From: Bacillota bacterium
GTDB taxonomy: Bacteria > Bacillota > Clostridia > Clostridiales > Clostridiaceae
Direction: 5' to 3'
NCBI GenBank assembly: GCA_023440105.1
Contig: JAEXSY010000051.1
Location: 1 to 14,076, forward strand
Length of the DNA stretch: 14,076 nt
Made by a program: the position numbers and the translations under genes
Notes under the pieces: model-generated
The model's input: only the letters and a program-made list of their open reading frames with translations
What the model was told of the DNA's origin: nothing
Database searches by the model: none
Shown: positions 1 through 6,067 of the stretch, in pieces
Numbering within the stretch: position 1 is the first letter of the stretch
Layout of the letters: each line of letters opens with the position of its first letter

Positions 1-47
1 AATGGCACCATAGAAGTGAGAAAGTGTTCGCATTGGCAAGCTGTAAG

Positions 48-818
48 CTACTCTTTTACCCAGTAGCCTGAACCGTCATTAGTTCTGTCCAGAAATCCAT
101 ATTCAATTAAAGCCCTTCTCAAGGTTGCATAATCCTCAAAAATCCTCTGTAAGGTTCTATTAACTTCTTTTTCTGTGTATTTTCTCTTAGGCTTAAAGCT
201 CTTAGCGATAGCTTCTAGGACAATTATCTTTTTCTTTTCTCTGGCAGGATAGCTTTTTAGGGCTCCATTTTCATAGAAATAAGTAGAAATAACCTTTGCC
301 TTTTCTTCCTCAGTGATATTAAATCGATCGTCTAAGGTAGTAGCAGTCTTATGAGGATCAATAAGGGTTCCTTTATGGGTATTCCTTATGTCTTTATTAT
401 CCTCTTCCTTTAACATATCCATCAAGGCAAGAAATAGCCTGCCCTGCTTTTCCTTTTCTCTAAGCTTGAATCTATGATTCCTCACTGTAGACGGAGCTAT
501 CTTTAATCTCTCAGCCACCTCTTTATCAGAGATTCCTTCTTTGAAAAGTGCAAGGAGCTCCCCTTGTATTTCAGAAATACCTGTAAAGGAGGAATTCATA
601 TTTAAAATATAGTTAAACATAGAGCCGTGTTCTCTCTCTACATGAAGCTCTGCTGCCTTTTGAGCATCAAAAAGCATACCATCTATCTCATATATCCTTC
701 CTTTGGTAAAGCCTTGTGCACAGATAATGCAGCAAACTTCCTTTTCTTCTTCCACATAACCTCTCTTAATCTCCTCTAAGGAGGCATTCCAAAAACTATC
801 ATCATTTCTTATAGACAT
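48..818 (-). CDS. DUF2087-type transcriptional regulator with LuxR-like HTH and N-terminal Cys/His cluster
   Basis: A 256-residue, probably cytoplasmic DNA-binding protein. Three parts are visible. Residues 29-64 carry Cys29, Cys30, Cys33, His59 and His64, an arrangement (CxxC followed by HxxxxH) that could bind a metal. Residues 81-122 form a LuxR/sigma-70-region-4-like helix-turn-helix, with SDKEVAERLKIAPSTVRNH as its core. Residues about 175-254 match DUF2087, seen in YPAREKKKIIVLEAIAKSF, the RKYTEKEVN stretch and DYATLRRALIEYGFLDR. DUF2087 occurs in many Firmicutes regulators, sometimes alone, and its ligand is not known to me. The ATG at 818 follows AGAGGTGAT about 8 bases upstream. The gene stands alone: a terminator closes the preceding operon and it has its own consensus promoter. 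The domain calls are fairly sure. The target genes, and whether the Cys/His cluster binds zinc, are unknown. Confidence 0.85.
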   Translation of the reverse strand: MSIRNDDSFWNASLEEIKRGYVEEEKEVCCIICAQGFTKGRIYEIDGMLFDAQKAAELHVEREHGSMFNYILNMNSSFTGISEIQGELLALFKEGISDKEVAERLKIAPSTVRNHRFKLREKEKQGRLFLALMDMLKEEDNKDIRNTHKGTLIDPHKTATTLDDRFNITEEEKAKVISTYFYENGALKSYPAREKKKIIVLEAIAKSFKPKRKYTEKEVNRTLQRIFEDYATLRRALIEYGFLDRTNDGSGYWVKE

Positions 819-889
819 TTTACTATATCACCTCTTAACAATATCTCCTATATATTTTTAACAATTCTCACAAGCTATTTAGTAAGGTA

Positions 890-918
890 ATTATATTCCC
901 AAAATTCAATATTGTCAA
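890..918 (-). promoter_or_regulatory. Consensus sigma-A promoter of the DUF2087 regulator
   Basis: Reading the minus strand, TTGACA lies at 918-913 and TATAAT at 895-890, with exactly 17 bases between them. Both hexamers match the vegetative consensus at all six positions. Transcription should start near 883, giving a 5' leader of about 65 nt before the ATG at 818. That leader contains TTGTTAA twice (within 835-842 and 858-865 on the plus strand). No operator palindrome overlaps the promoter core. Confidence 0.75.
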
Positions 919-1039
919 CATAAATATAATTCATCTATAAATATTCAAACAAAATTTATATATGTTTATCATTCACCGACTACTGTACTTATTTACTTAG
1001 AAGCTAAATTTACTTAATATCCTAAATTTAATCAATAAC

Positions 1040-1075
1040 AAAAAAACAGATATACCAAACTCCGGCATATCCGTT
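1040..1075 (-). terminator. Rho-independent terminator after the UPF0210 gene
   Basis: In the minus-strand transcript AACGGATATGCC (1075-1064) pairs with GGTATATCTGTT (1056-1045) over 12 positions, two of them G-U, around a 7-nt loop. A run of seven U follows (1046-1040). It lies about 31 bases after the UPF0210 stop codon and is the natural end of the smsC-smsB-ACT-UPF0210 transcript. Confidence 0.8.
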
Positions 1076-1106
1076 GAAATAATAATAACACATATGGTGC
1101 TTTGTA

Positions 1107-2471
1107 TTAGTTTTTAAAGCTATGTATAGGTGCAGGTATTCTACCACCTCTGTTTATGAAGCTTTCACAAGAAAATTTATTTACCTCCATGACCGGTGCA
1201 TAACCGAGAAGCCCACCAAATTCTACCGTATCACCTACACTTTTACCTATAACAGGAATTATGCGTACGGCAGTGGTTTTTTGATTAATCATTCCAATAG
1301 CCATTTCATCTGCAATGATTCCTGAAATAGTGCTGCTTTTTGTATCTCCGGGAATGGCTATCATGTCAAGACCCACAGAGCATACACAGGTCATGGCCTC
1401 AAGCTTTTCTATTGTTAAGGCACCGGCATTCACTGCATCAATCATACCCTGATCTTCACTGACTGGAATAAATGCACCGCTCAATCCACCTACATAGGAG
1501 GATGCCATAATCCCTCCCTTTTTCACCTGATCGTTAAGTATAGCTAATGCAGCAGTGGTTCCAGGAGCTCCCGCCTGTTCTAAGCCCATTTCGCAAAGTA
1601 TTTCTGCCACGCTGTCTCCTACGGCAGGGGTAGGGGCCAAGGATAAATCTATAATCCCGAAGGGGATTCCAAGTCTTCTAGAGGCTTCCTGTGCAACAAG
1701 CTGTCCAACCCTTGTAATCTTAAAGGCTGTCTTTTTAATAGTTTCGCAAAGTACTTCAAAGCTTTCTCCTCTAACTTTTTCTAATGCTTTCTTAACAACT
1801 CCAGGTCCACTGACCCCTACGTTAATAATGGCATCGGACTCTGTTACTCCATGAAAGGCTCCAGCCATAAAGGGATTATCATCAGGAGCATTGCAAAATA
1901 CTACTAGCTTTGCACAGCCTAGAGAATCTTTTTCCTTGGTATATTCTGCTGTACTTTTCACTATTTCTCCCATAAGCTTTACAGCATCCATATTAATACC
2001 CGTTTTCGTTGAGCCAACATTTACAGAGCTGCATACCCTTTCTGTCTTAGATAAGGCTAAAGGAATAGAATTAATAAGAAGCCTATCAGCCTCCGTCATG
2101 CCTTTAGATACTAATGCTGAATATCCTCCAATAAAGTTAACTCCAACCTCAGAAGCAACCTTGTCCAAAGTTTCTGCTATGGAGGCAAAATCCTCTACAG
2201 ATTTACAGGCAGCCCCCCCAATCAGAGAAATAGGAGTTACGGATATTCTCTTATTAACTATGGGAACTCCAAATTCTTTAGATATCTCCTCTCCAGCGCT
2301 TACCAGATTTTTTGCTATCTTTGATATTTTATTATAAATTTTTTCATTTACCTTTTTAATATCTGAATCAATGCAGTCCAGCAAGCTGATACCAAGGGTT
2401 ATAGTTCTTACATCAAGGTTTTCTTTTTCTATCATCTTATTTGTTTCTGTTACTTCAAAAATATTAATCAT
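1107..2471 (-). CDS. UPF0210 (DUF711) family protein
   Basis: A 454-residue cytoplasmic protein of the UPF0210/DUF711 family, usually annotated 'PFL family protein'. Length and both ends fit my memory of the family: the start MINIFEVTETNKMIEKENLD, the internal GVSGPGVVKKAL and EQAGAPGTTAALAILND stretches, and the C-terminal INRGGRIPAPIHSFKN. No signal peptide or membrane helix is seen. The glycyl-radical loop of true pyruvate formate-lyases is not visible, so the PFL label should not be read as an enzyme activity. Cysteines are frequent, including CVC near residue 362. ATG 2471 follows GGGAGAAT by a usual spacing, only 14 bases after the ACT gene. The neighbouring ACT protein is its common partner in Firmicutes and may act as its regulatory subunit. 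The biochemical role is not established. Confidence 0.88.
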   Translation of the reverse strand: MINIFEVTETNKMIEKENLDVRTITLGISLLDCIDSDIKKVNEKIYNKISKIAKNLVSAGEEISKEFGVPIVNKRISVTPISLIGGAACKSVEDFASIAETLDKVASEVGVNFIGGYSALVSKGMTEADRLLINSIPLALSKTERVCSSVNVGSTKTGINMDAVKLMGEIVKSTAEYTKEKDSLGCAKLVVFCNAPDDNPFMAGAFHGVTESDAIINVGVSGPGVVKKALEKVRGESFEVLCETIKKTAFKITRVGQLVAQEASRRLGIPFGIIDLSLAPTPAVGDSVAEILCEMGLEQAGAPGTTAALAILNDQVKKGGIMASSYVGGLSGAFIPVSEDQGMIDAVNAGALTIEKLEAMTCVCSVGLDMIAIPGDTKSSTISGIIADEMAIGMINQKTTAVRIIPVIGKSVGDTVEFGGLLGYAPVMEVNKFSCESFINRGGRIPAPIHSFKN

Positions 2472-2485
2472 GATTATTCTCCCTG

Positions 2486-2758
2486 CTAAATCCTGTGCAT
2501 TTTAGTGAATATATCTTCTCGCTGGCATTTTATTATAACTCCTATACCCTGTCCCAGCTCAGCTAATTCTTCAGATATGGTGCTCAGGCTCTTCTCTGCC
2601 AATTGCATGTCCACAATCATCATCATATTAAAATAATCCTGAACTATTGTCTGGGAAATATCTAAAATGTTTATTTTATTGTTAGCAAGATAAGTACACA
2701 CTGCAGCTATAATTCCTACAGCATCTTTTCCAACCACGGTAATAATAATCTTCTTCAT
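2486..2758 (-). CDS. ACT domain protein, UPF0237 family
   Basis: A 90-residue protein that is almost entirely a single ACT domain. The start KKIIITVVGKDAVGIIAAVCTYL is the first strand and helix of the fold, with the Gly (GKDAVGI) expected at the strand-helix turn; NKINILDISQTIVQDYFNMMMIVDM covers the next strands. ACT domains typically bind amino acids or other small ligands at dimer interfaces and regulate a partner. This stand-alone version belongs to UPF0237, which is normally encoded immediately before a UPF0210 gene, as here. It resembles GcvR-type ACT proteins in sequence style but is much shorter. ATG 2758 has GGAGGGG upstream. The ligand cannot be read from the sequence. It lies 35 bases after smsB with no terminator between, so co-transcription with the Fe-S genes is likely. 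Confidence 0.88.
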   Translation of the reverse strand: MKKIIITVVGKDAVGIIAAVCTYLANNKINILDISQTIVQDYFNMMMIVDMQLAEKSLSTISEELAELGQGIGVIIKCQREDIFTKMHRI

Positions 2759-2793
2759 AAGCTTCCCCTCCTATATTCTAATTAAATGTTAAT

Positions 2794-3711
2794 CTATTTC
2801 AAGAATCCGCTGACAATCTGTTCCTCAGCTTCTTTTTCTGTGAGACCTAAGGTCATAAGCTTTGTAAGCTGCTCTCCTGCTATTTTACCTATTGCTGCTT
2901 CATGGATGAGGCTAGCCTCTACATTATTAGCAGTGATTTCTGGAATAGCACTAACACTTGCATCATTCATTATAATGGCATCACATTCCGTGTGACCATT
3001 GCATCGGTTATTTCCATTAATTCTAGACCGAAAAATCTGATGAGAATCTTCCTTGGCTACAGAACGGGATACCACATTAGCACTAGAATCCTCTCCATTT
3101 AAATCTACTGTAAAATCCGTTTCTGCAGTCTCTTTTCCTGAGGTCATTATTTTTTCTCTGATAATTAGGGTTGCTCTATCGTGAAGAGATGCCTTTGTAG
3201 TACGTTTTGTATCTGTCACTCCCTTTATCTGAACCGTATCCATTTCCATATAGCCTCCCTCTTCTATCTCCACGATAGTGGTAGGATTCATTACTCTGCC
3301 TCCCTTTTCTTCCCCTTCCCCATAATGCTTCTCGATATAGGAGACCCTAGCGTTTCTTCCAATATGAAAGCTATGAATTCCATCATGCTGTGACTCTTCC
3401 TTTCCTCCGTTATGAATACCACAGCCAGCAATAATCTTTACCTCTGCACCTTCTCCGATAAAAAAATCATTATACACCAAGTCCTTAAGGCCAGTGGCTG
3501 TTAAAATAACGGGAATGTGAACACTCTCTTCCTTTGTTCCCGGTTTAACAAATATATCAATGCCAGGCTTATCCTTTTTCGTTGTAATCTCAATATTGGT
3601 AGTTATCTCTCTACCTATGGAAATCCCATTAGCTCTTATATTAAAAGCTCCCTTTGGCATCTCATGAAGTCCTGATATCTCTTCTAATAGACTTTGTTGA
3701 ATTTTATCCAT
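2794..3711 (-). CDS. smsB: Short SufB/SufD-family Fe-S scaffold protein (SmsB type)
   Basis: A 305-residue SufB/SufD-family protein, far shorter than the roughly 490 residues of canonical SufB. The C-terminal half has the expected core: Cys243 in TECDA aligns with the conserved TQCDS cysteine of SufB, and His270-Glu271 in LIHEAAIGKIAGEQL matches the VEHEATTSKI segment. The end, GLTEKEAEEQIVSGFLK, is typical of the family. Additional candidate ligands are Cys97 and His100 (GCGIH) and Cys237 and His240 (RCNGH). The short form paired with one SufC-like ATPase is the minimal SmsCB arrangement described for archaea and anaerobes, so this is probably intact, not truncated. It likely assembles Fe-S clusters with SmsC in the cytoplasm. 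ATG 3711 follows AGGAGAGA. No SufS, SufU, SufD or SufE gene is next to it. Confidence 0.85.
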   Translation of the reverse strand: MDKIQQSLLEEISGLHEMPKGAFNIRANGISIGREITTNIEITTKKDKPGIDIFVKPGTKEESVHIPVILTATGLKDLVYNDFFIGEGAEVKIIAGCGIHNGGKEESQHDGIHSFHIGRNARVSYIEKHYGEGEEKGGRVMNPTTIVEIEEGGYMEMDTVQIKGVTDTKRTTKASLHDRATLIIREKIMTSGKETAETDFTVDLNGEDSSANVVSRSVAKEDSHQIFRSRINGNNRCNGHTECDAIIMNDASVSAIPEITANNVEASLIHEAAIGKIAGEQLTKLMTLGLTEKEAEEQIVSGFLK

Positions 3712-3739
3712 TTCATTCTCTCCTAAAACCTTACATCCT

Positions 3740-4456
3740 CTAATCCATAATTAACTTACAGCTTCCCTGATTGTTTAAAAGACTTGGAAGAACCTTCTGC
3801 TTATTTCCTTCATAGCTTATTCTTCCTCTGGTTACCACAACGATTTTATCTGCTATATTAAGTATTCTTTCCTGATGAGAAATGATTAGAATTGTCCCTT
3901 TATTTCTCTTCTGAAGCTTTTCAAAAACCTTAATTAAATTGTTAAAGCTCCATAGATCTATTCCGGCTTCTGGTTCATCGAAGATAGAATACTTCGTATC
4001 CCTGGCTAAAATGGTTGCTATCTCTATCCTTTTTAACTCACCTCCAGAAAGGCTCTTATTAATCTCACGATTTATATATTCTTTAGCACAAAGTCCTACC
4101 TCAGAAAGATATTCGCAGGCTTCTGAGGTACTTAAGCTTTTTCCTGCTGCAAGGGCAATAATATCCTTGACTGTTATCCCTTTAAAGGGCACCGGTTGCT
4201 GAAAGGCAAAGCTTACTCCTCTCTTTGCTCTTTCAGTTATACTTAATTCTGTGATGTCTTCTCCGTCTAAAATAATCTGTCCTGAGGTGGGCTGTACAAT
4301 TCCAGTAATAATCTTAGCCAAGGTAGACTTTCCCCCACCATTAGGTCCTGTAATAGCAACAAACCCATGGTCAATCTTCAAATTAACATCCTTTAATACT
4401 TCCTTCTTCACATCCTTATTCTCGGCTTCAAAGGAAATATTTCTTAGCTCAATCAT
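3740..4456 (-). CDS. smsC: SufC-like ABC ATPase (SmsC type)
   Basis: A soluble 238-residue ABC ATPase. Motifs in order: Walker A GPNGGGKST at 37-45, Q-loop in AFQQP near 85-88, signature LSGGE at 136-140, Walker B ending FDEPEAGID with Asp160-Glu161, and the switch His194 in IISHQER. The FDEPEAGID form and the absence of membrane partners point to SufC, not a transporter. It should bind the SmsB protein encoded 28 bases downstream and drive Fe-S cluster assembly by ATP-dependent dimerisation. An upstream in-frame ATG at 4489 would add 11 residues. I chose ATG 4456 because GGAGG lies 7 bases before it and the protein then begins MIELRNISF, as family members do. It is the first gene of the operon, with its own extended -10 promoter. 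Confidence 0.87.
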   Translation of the reverse strand: MIELRNISFEAENKDVKKEVLKDVNLKIDHGFVAITGPNGGGKSTLAKIITGIVQPTSGQIILDGEDITELSITERAKRGVSFAFQQPVPFKGITVKDIIALAAGKSLSTSEACEYLSEVGLCAKEYINREINKSLSGGELKRIEIATILARDTKYSIFDEPEAGIDLWSFNNLIKVFEKLQKRNKGTILIISHQERILNIADKIVVVTRGRISYEGNKQKVLPSLLNNQGSCKLIMD

Positions 4457-4502
4457 TCTAATTCCTCCGTAGTCAGATAAATATTTCACTATTCTGAAAA
4501 TA

Positions 4503-4511
4503 ATTATAACA
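4503..4511 (-). promoter_or_regulatory. Extended -10 promoter of the smsC operon
   Basis: On the minus strand TGT (4511-4509) is followed directly by TATAAT (4508-4503), an exact extended -10 element. No good -35 hexamer is found 16-18 bases upstream (the region reads about TGAATC), as is common for extended -10 promoters. The start would be near 4496, leaving a short leader of about 40 nt with GGAGG before ATG 4456. Confidence 0.65.
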
Positions 4512-4547
4512 CATTTTTCGACATATGATTCACCTGAAATATCAATT

Positions 4548-4594
4548 AAAAAAGCTTGATAACCTAGTTATATCATGGTTTTCAAGCTTTTTTT
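4548..4594. terminator. Intrinsic terminator usable in both directions
   Basis: AAGCTTGATAACC at 4553-4565 pairs with GGTTTTCAAGCTT around a 12-base loop, with one T-T mismatch. It is flanked by an A run on the left and a T run on the right, so either strand gives a hairpin followed by six or more U. For the minus strand it ends the thioesterase transcript, and possibly the whole metY-metA-thioesterase unit, just before the smsC promoter. No plus-strand gene uses it within the window. Confidence 0.85.
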
Positions 4595-4663
4595 CTTATA
4601 AACGGTGAAAGACAAGACTATTACTATTTTTTATCATCTAAAGTAAACTCCTTTATAAAAGGA

Positions 4664-5044
4664 TTATTTTTTCATTACCTTGTCCATAAAGGAACTCTTA
4701 TTAATTATAAATCTTTCATGAATACCTTCTCCAATAAGTCCCTTTTCATCATACGCCTTCACTTGAAAGACCAGCCTTTTCCTATCTATCTCAATAAGCT
4801 CGCTTTCACAGTGAACCTCCATGTTTAATGGTGTTGCTGCGGTGTGCTTTACATTAATAAGTATTCCAACTGTAGATTCTTCTAAAGAAAGATAAGGCTC
4901 TACACTGTCAGCAGCAGCTTTCTCCATAAGTGCTATCAGCGCTGGAGTTGCGAAAACTGGCAGAAGACCACTTCCAACGGCAGCTGCGGTATTGCTTTCA
5001 TTAACTATTATTTTTTCCAAGCCTTTAATTCCTGTGGTAAGCAT
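4664..5044 (-). CDS. FlK-like hotdog-fold acyl-CoA thioesterase
   Basis: A 126-residue cytoplasmic hotdog-fold protein of the family that includes fluoroacetyl-CoA thioesterase FlK of Streptomyces cattleya. As I recall FlK, its catalytic residues are Thr42, Glu50 and His76, with Gly69 nearby. Here Thr33, Glu41, Gly60 and His67 have the same spacing, and VKHTAATP closely matches the FlK VTHTAATP segment. FlK Phe36, part of the lid linked to fluoroacetyl selectivity, aligns with Leu27, so the natural substrate is probably another short acyl-CoA. The ATG at 5044 has AGGAGGAAT upstream. The gene lies 89 bases after metA without an intervening terminator, so read-through from the methionine promoter is possible, but a TATAAT at 5073-5068 could give it its own start. 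The strong terminator follows. The family is sure, the substrate unknown. Confidence 0.82.
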   Translation of the reverse strand: MLTTGIKGLEKIIVNESNTAAAVGSGLLPVFATPALIALMEKAAADSVEPYLSLEESTVGILINVKHTAATPLNMEVHCESELIEIDRKRLVFQVKAYDEKGLIGEGIHERFIINKSSFMDKVMKK

Positions 5045-5067
5045 ATTAAAATTCCTCCTAATACTAA

Positions 5068-5073
5068 ATTATA
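5068..5073 (-). promoter_or_regulatory. Possible -10 element before the thioesterase gene
   Basis: TATAAT occurs on the minus strand at 5073-5068, about 24 bases before the ATG. No convincing -35 hexamer or TG extension accompanies it, and the leader would be very short, so this is only a candidate. Confidence 0.3.
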
Positions 5074-5133
5074 GAGTTAGTTTAGCATAAGCATAGGACA
5101 TTTCATATAAACATCAGCATATACTTTGTTTGA

Positions 5134-6051
5134 TTATTTAATAAGCTCTATGTCATAAGGAGTAATCTGATACACAAAATAGTTTAGCCAGTTTGAATAC
5201 AGTAAATTCCCGTGAGAACGCCAGGTTACTTTGGGCTCCTTACTTTCATCATCTTCAGAGAAATAGTTCTTTGGAGGACTTATGGATAGTCCCTTTTCCA
5301 CATCTCTCTGATATTCCCTTAAAAGTGTGTCAGAGTCATATTCTGCATGACCCATGATATAAATCTGTCTTCCTCTTTTGGTGGAAATAGCATATACTCC
5401 AGCTTCCTCTGAGGAAGCAAGGATTTTAAGCTCAGGTATTTTCTCTATTTCCTCGCGTTTTATTGTAGTATGCCTGGAGTGAGGTGCATTGAATACATCA
5501 TCAAAGCCTCTAAAAAGTATGGACTTTTTATTTTCTACCTTATGAGGAAAGACTCCAAAGAGTTTTTCCTTTAAAGGCTGCTTTTTAATACCATAATGAT
5601 AATAAAGAGCAGCCTGAGCTCCCCAGCAGATATGGAGGGTGCTAGTAACATGGCTTTTGCTCCATTCCATGATTTCACAAAGCTCCTGCCAGTATTCCAC
5701 CTCTTCGTATTCCATCTGTTCCACCGGTGCTCCGGTTATTATCATTCCATCGTATTTGTTATTTCTAATATCCTCAAAGGTTTTATAAAAGGCTAATAAA
5801 TGCTCTTCATCAGTGTTTGCTGATATATGCGATTTTGTGTGTATAAGCTCCAGCTCTACCTGCAGTGGGGAATTCCCTAGAAGTCTTGCAATCTGAGTCT
5901 CCGTTTCAATCTTTTTTGGCATTAAATTAAGAAGAAGTATTTTAAGTTGGCGGATATCCTGAGTTACGGCTCTGGTTTCTGTCATTACAAATATATTTTC
6001 ATTATTTAGGATTTTAGTTGCCGGTAGCTTATTAGGGATCTTTATAGGCAT
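5134..6051 (-). CDS. metA: Homoserine O-acetyltransferase (MetA family, acetyl-CoA type)
   Basis: A 305-residue cytoplasmic enzyme that activates homoserine by O-acylation, the committed step of methionine synthesis. Length and sequence fit MetA throughout. The nucleophile Cys142 is in STLHICWGAQAAL, and His235 and Glu237 in YIMGHAEYDS complete the catalytic set. Residue 111, in TGAPVEQ, is Glu; in characterised MetA enzymes Glu at this place goes with acetyl-CoA use, while Gly (as in Escherichia coli) goes with succinyl-CoA. The product is therefore predicted to be O-acetylhomoserine, which fits MetY encoded just upstream. ATG 6051 follows GGAGGAGAA, and only 16 bases separate it from the metY stop, so the two genes share a transcript under the T-box leader. 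Databases often name such proteins homoserine O-succinyltransferase; the active site argues against that. Confidence 0.93.
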   Translation of the reverse strand: MPIKIPNKLPATKILNNENIFVMTETRAVTQDIRQLKILLLNLMPKKIETETQIARLLGNSPLQVELELIHTKSHISANTDEEHLLAFYKTFEDIRNNKYDGMIITGAPVEQMEYEEVEYWQELCEIMEWSKSHVTSTLHICWGAQAALYYHYGIKKQPLKEKLFGVFPHKVENKKSILFRGFDDVFNAPHSRHTTIKREEIEKIPELKILASSEEAGVYAISTKRGRQIYIMGHAEYDSDTLLREYQRDVEKGLSISPPKNYFSEDDESKEPKVTWRSHGNLLYSNWLNYFVYQITPYDIELIK

Positions 6052-6067
6052 GATTCTCCTCCTATAT

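Larger units (their letters stand above)
819..1106. other. Intergenic region between the UPF0210 gene and the DUF2087 regulator
   Basis: About 290 bases of AT-rich DNA without a credible gene. It holds the terminator of the preceding operon (1040-1075) and the promoter of the regulator (890-918). The stretch between these, 919-1039, shows no open frame of note and no strong palindrome. Confidence 0.6.

Noticed and set aside
1122..2337. Several plus-strand open frames (67-148 codons) opposite the UPF0210 gene
   Set aside because: They lie entirely within a strongly recognisable minus-strand gene, lack ribosome sites and resemble no protein I know. They are antisense shadows. The same holds for plus-strand frames opposite smsB, smsC, metA, metY, rbsR, rbsB, rbsC and rbsA.
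1107..2471. UPF0210 protein as a pyruvate formate-lyase or other glycyl radical enzyme
   Set aside because: No glycyl radical loop near the C-terminus, only 454 residues, and no activase gene nearby. The 'PFL family' name is a fold-level label.
2794..3711. SufB gene as a truncated pseudogene because it is about 190 residues short
   Set aside because: The frame is intact, start and stop are well placed, the C-terminal functional segment is complete and the neighbour is a SufC-type ATPase. The length fits the minimal SmsB form.
4649..4663. Small hairpin TCCTTT/AAAGGA just after the thioesterase stop
   Set aside because: Only six base pairs with a 3-base loop and no U run on the minus strand. 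The real terminator is at 4548-4594.
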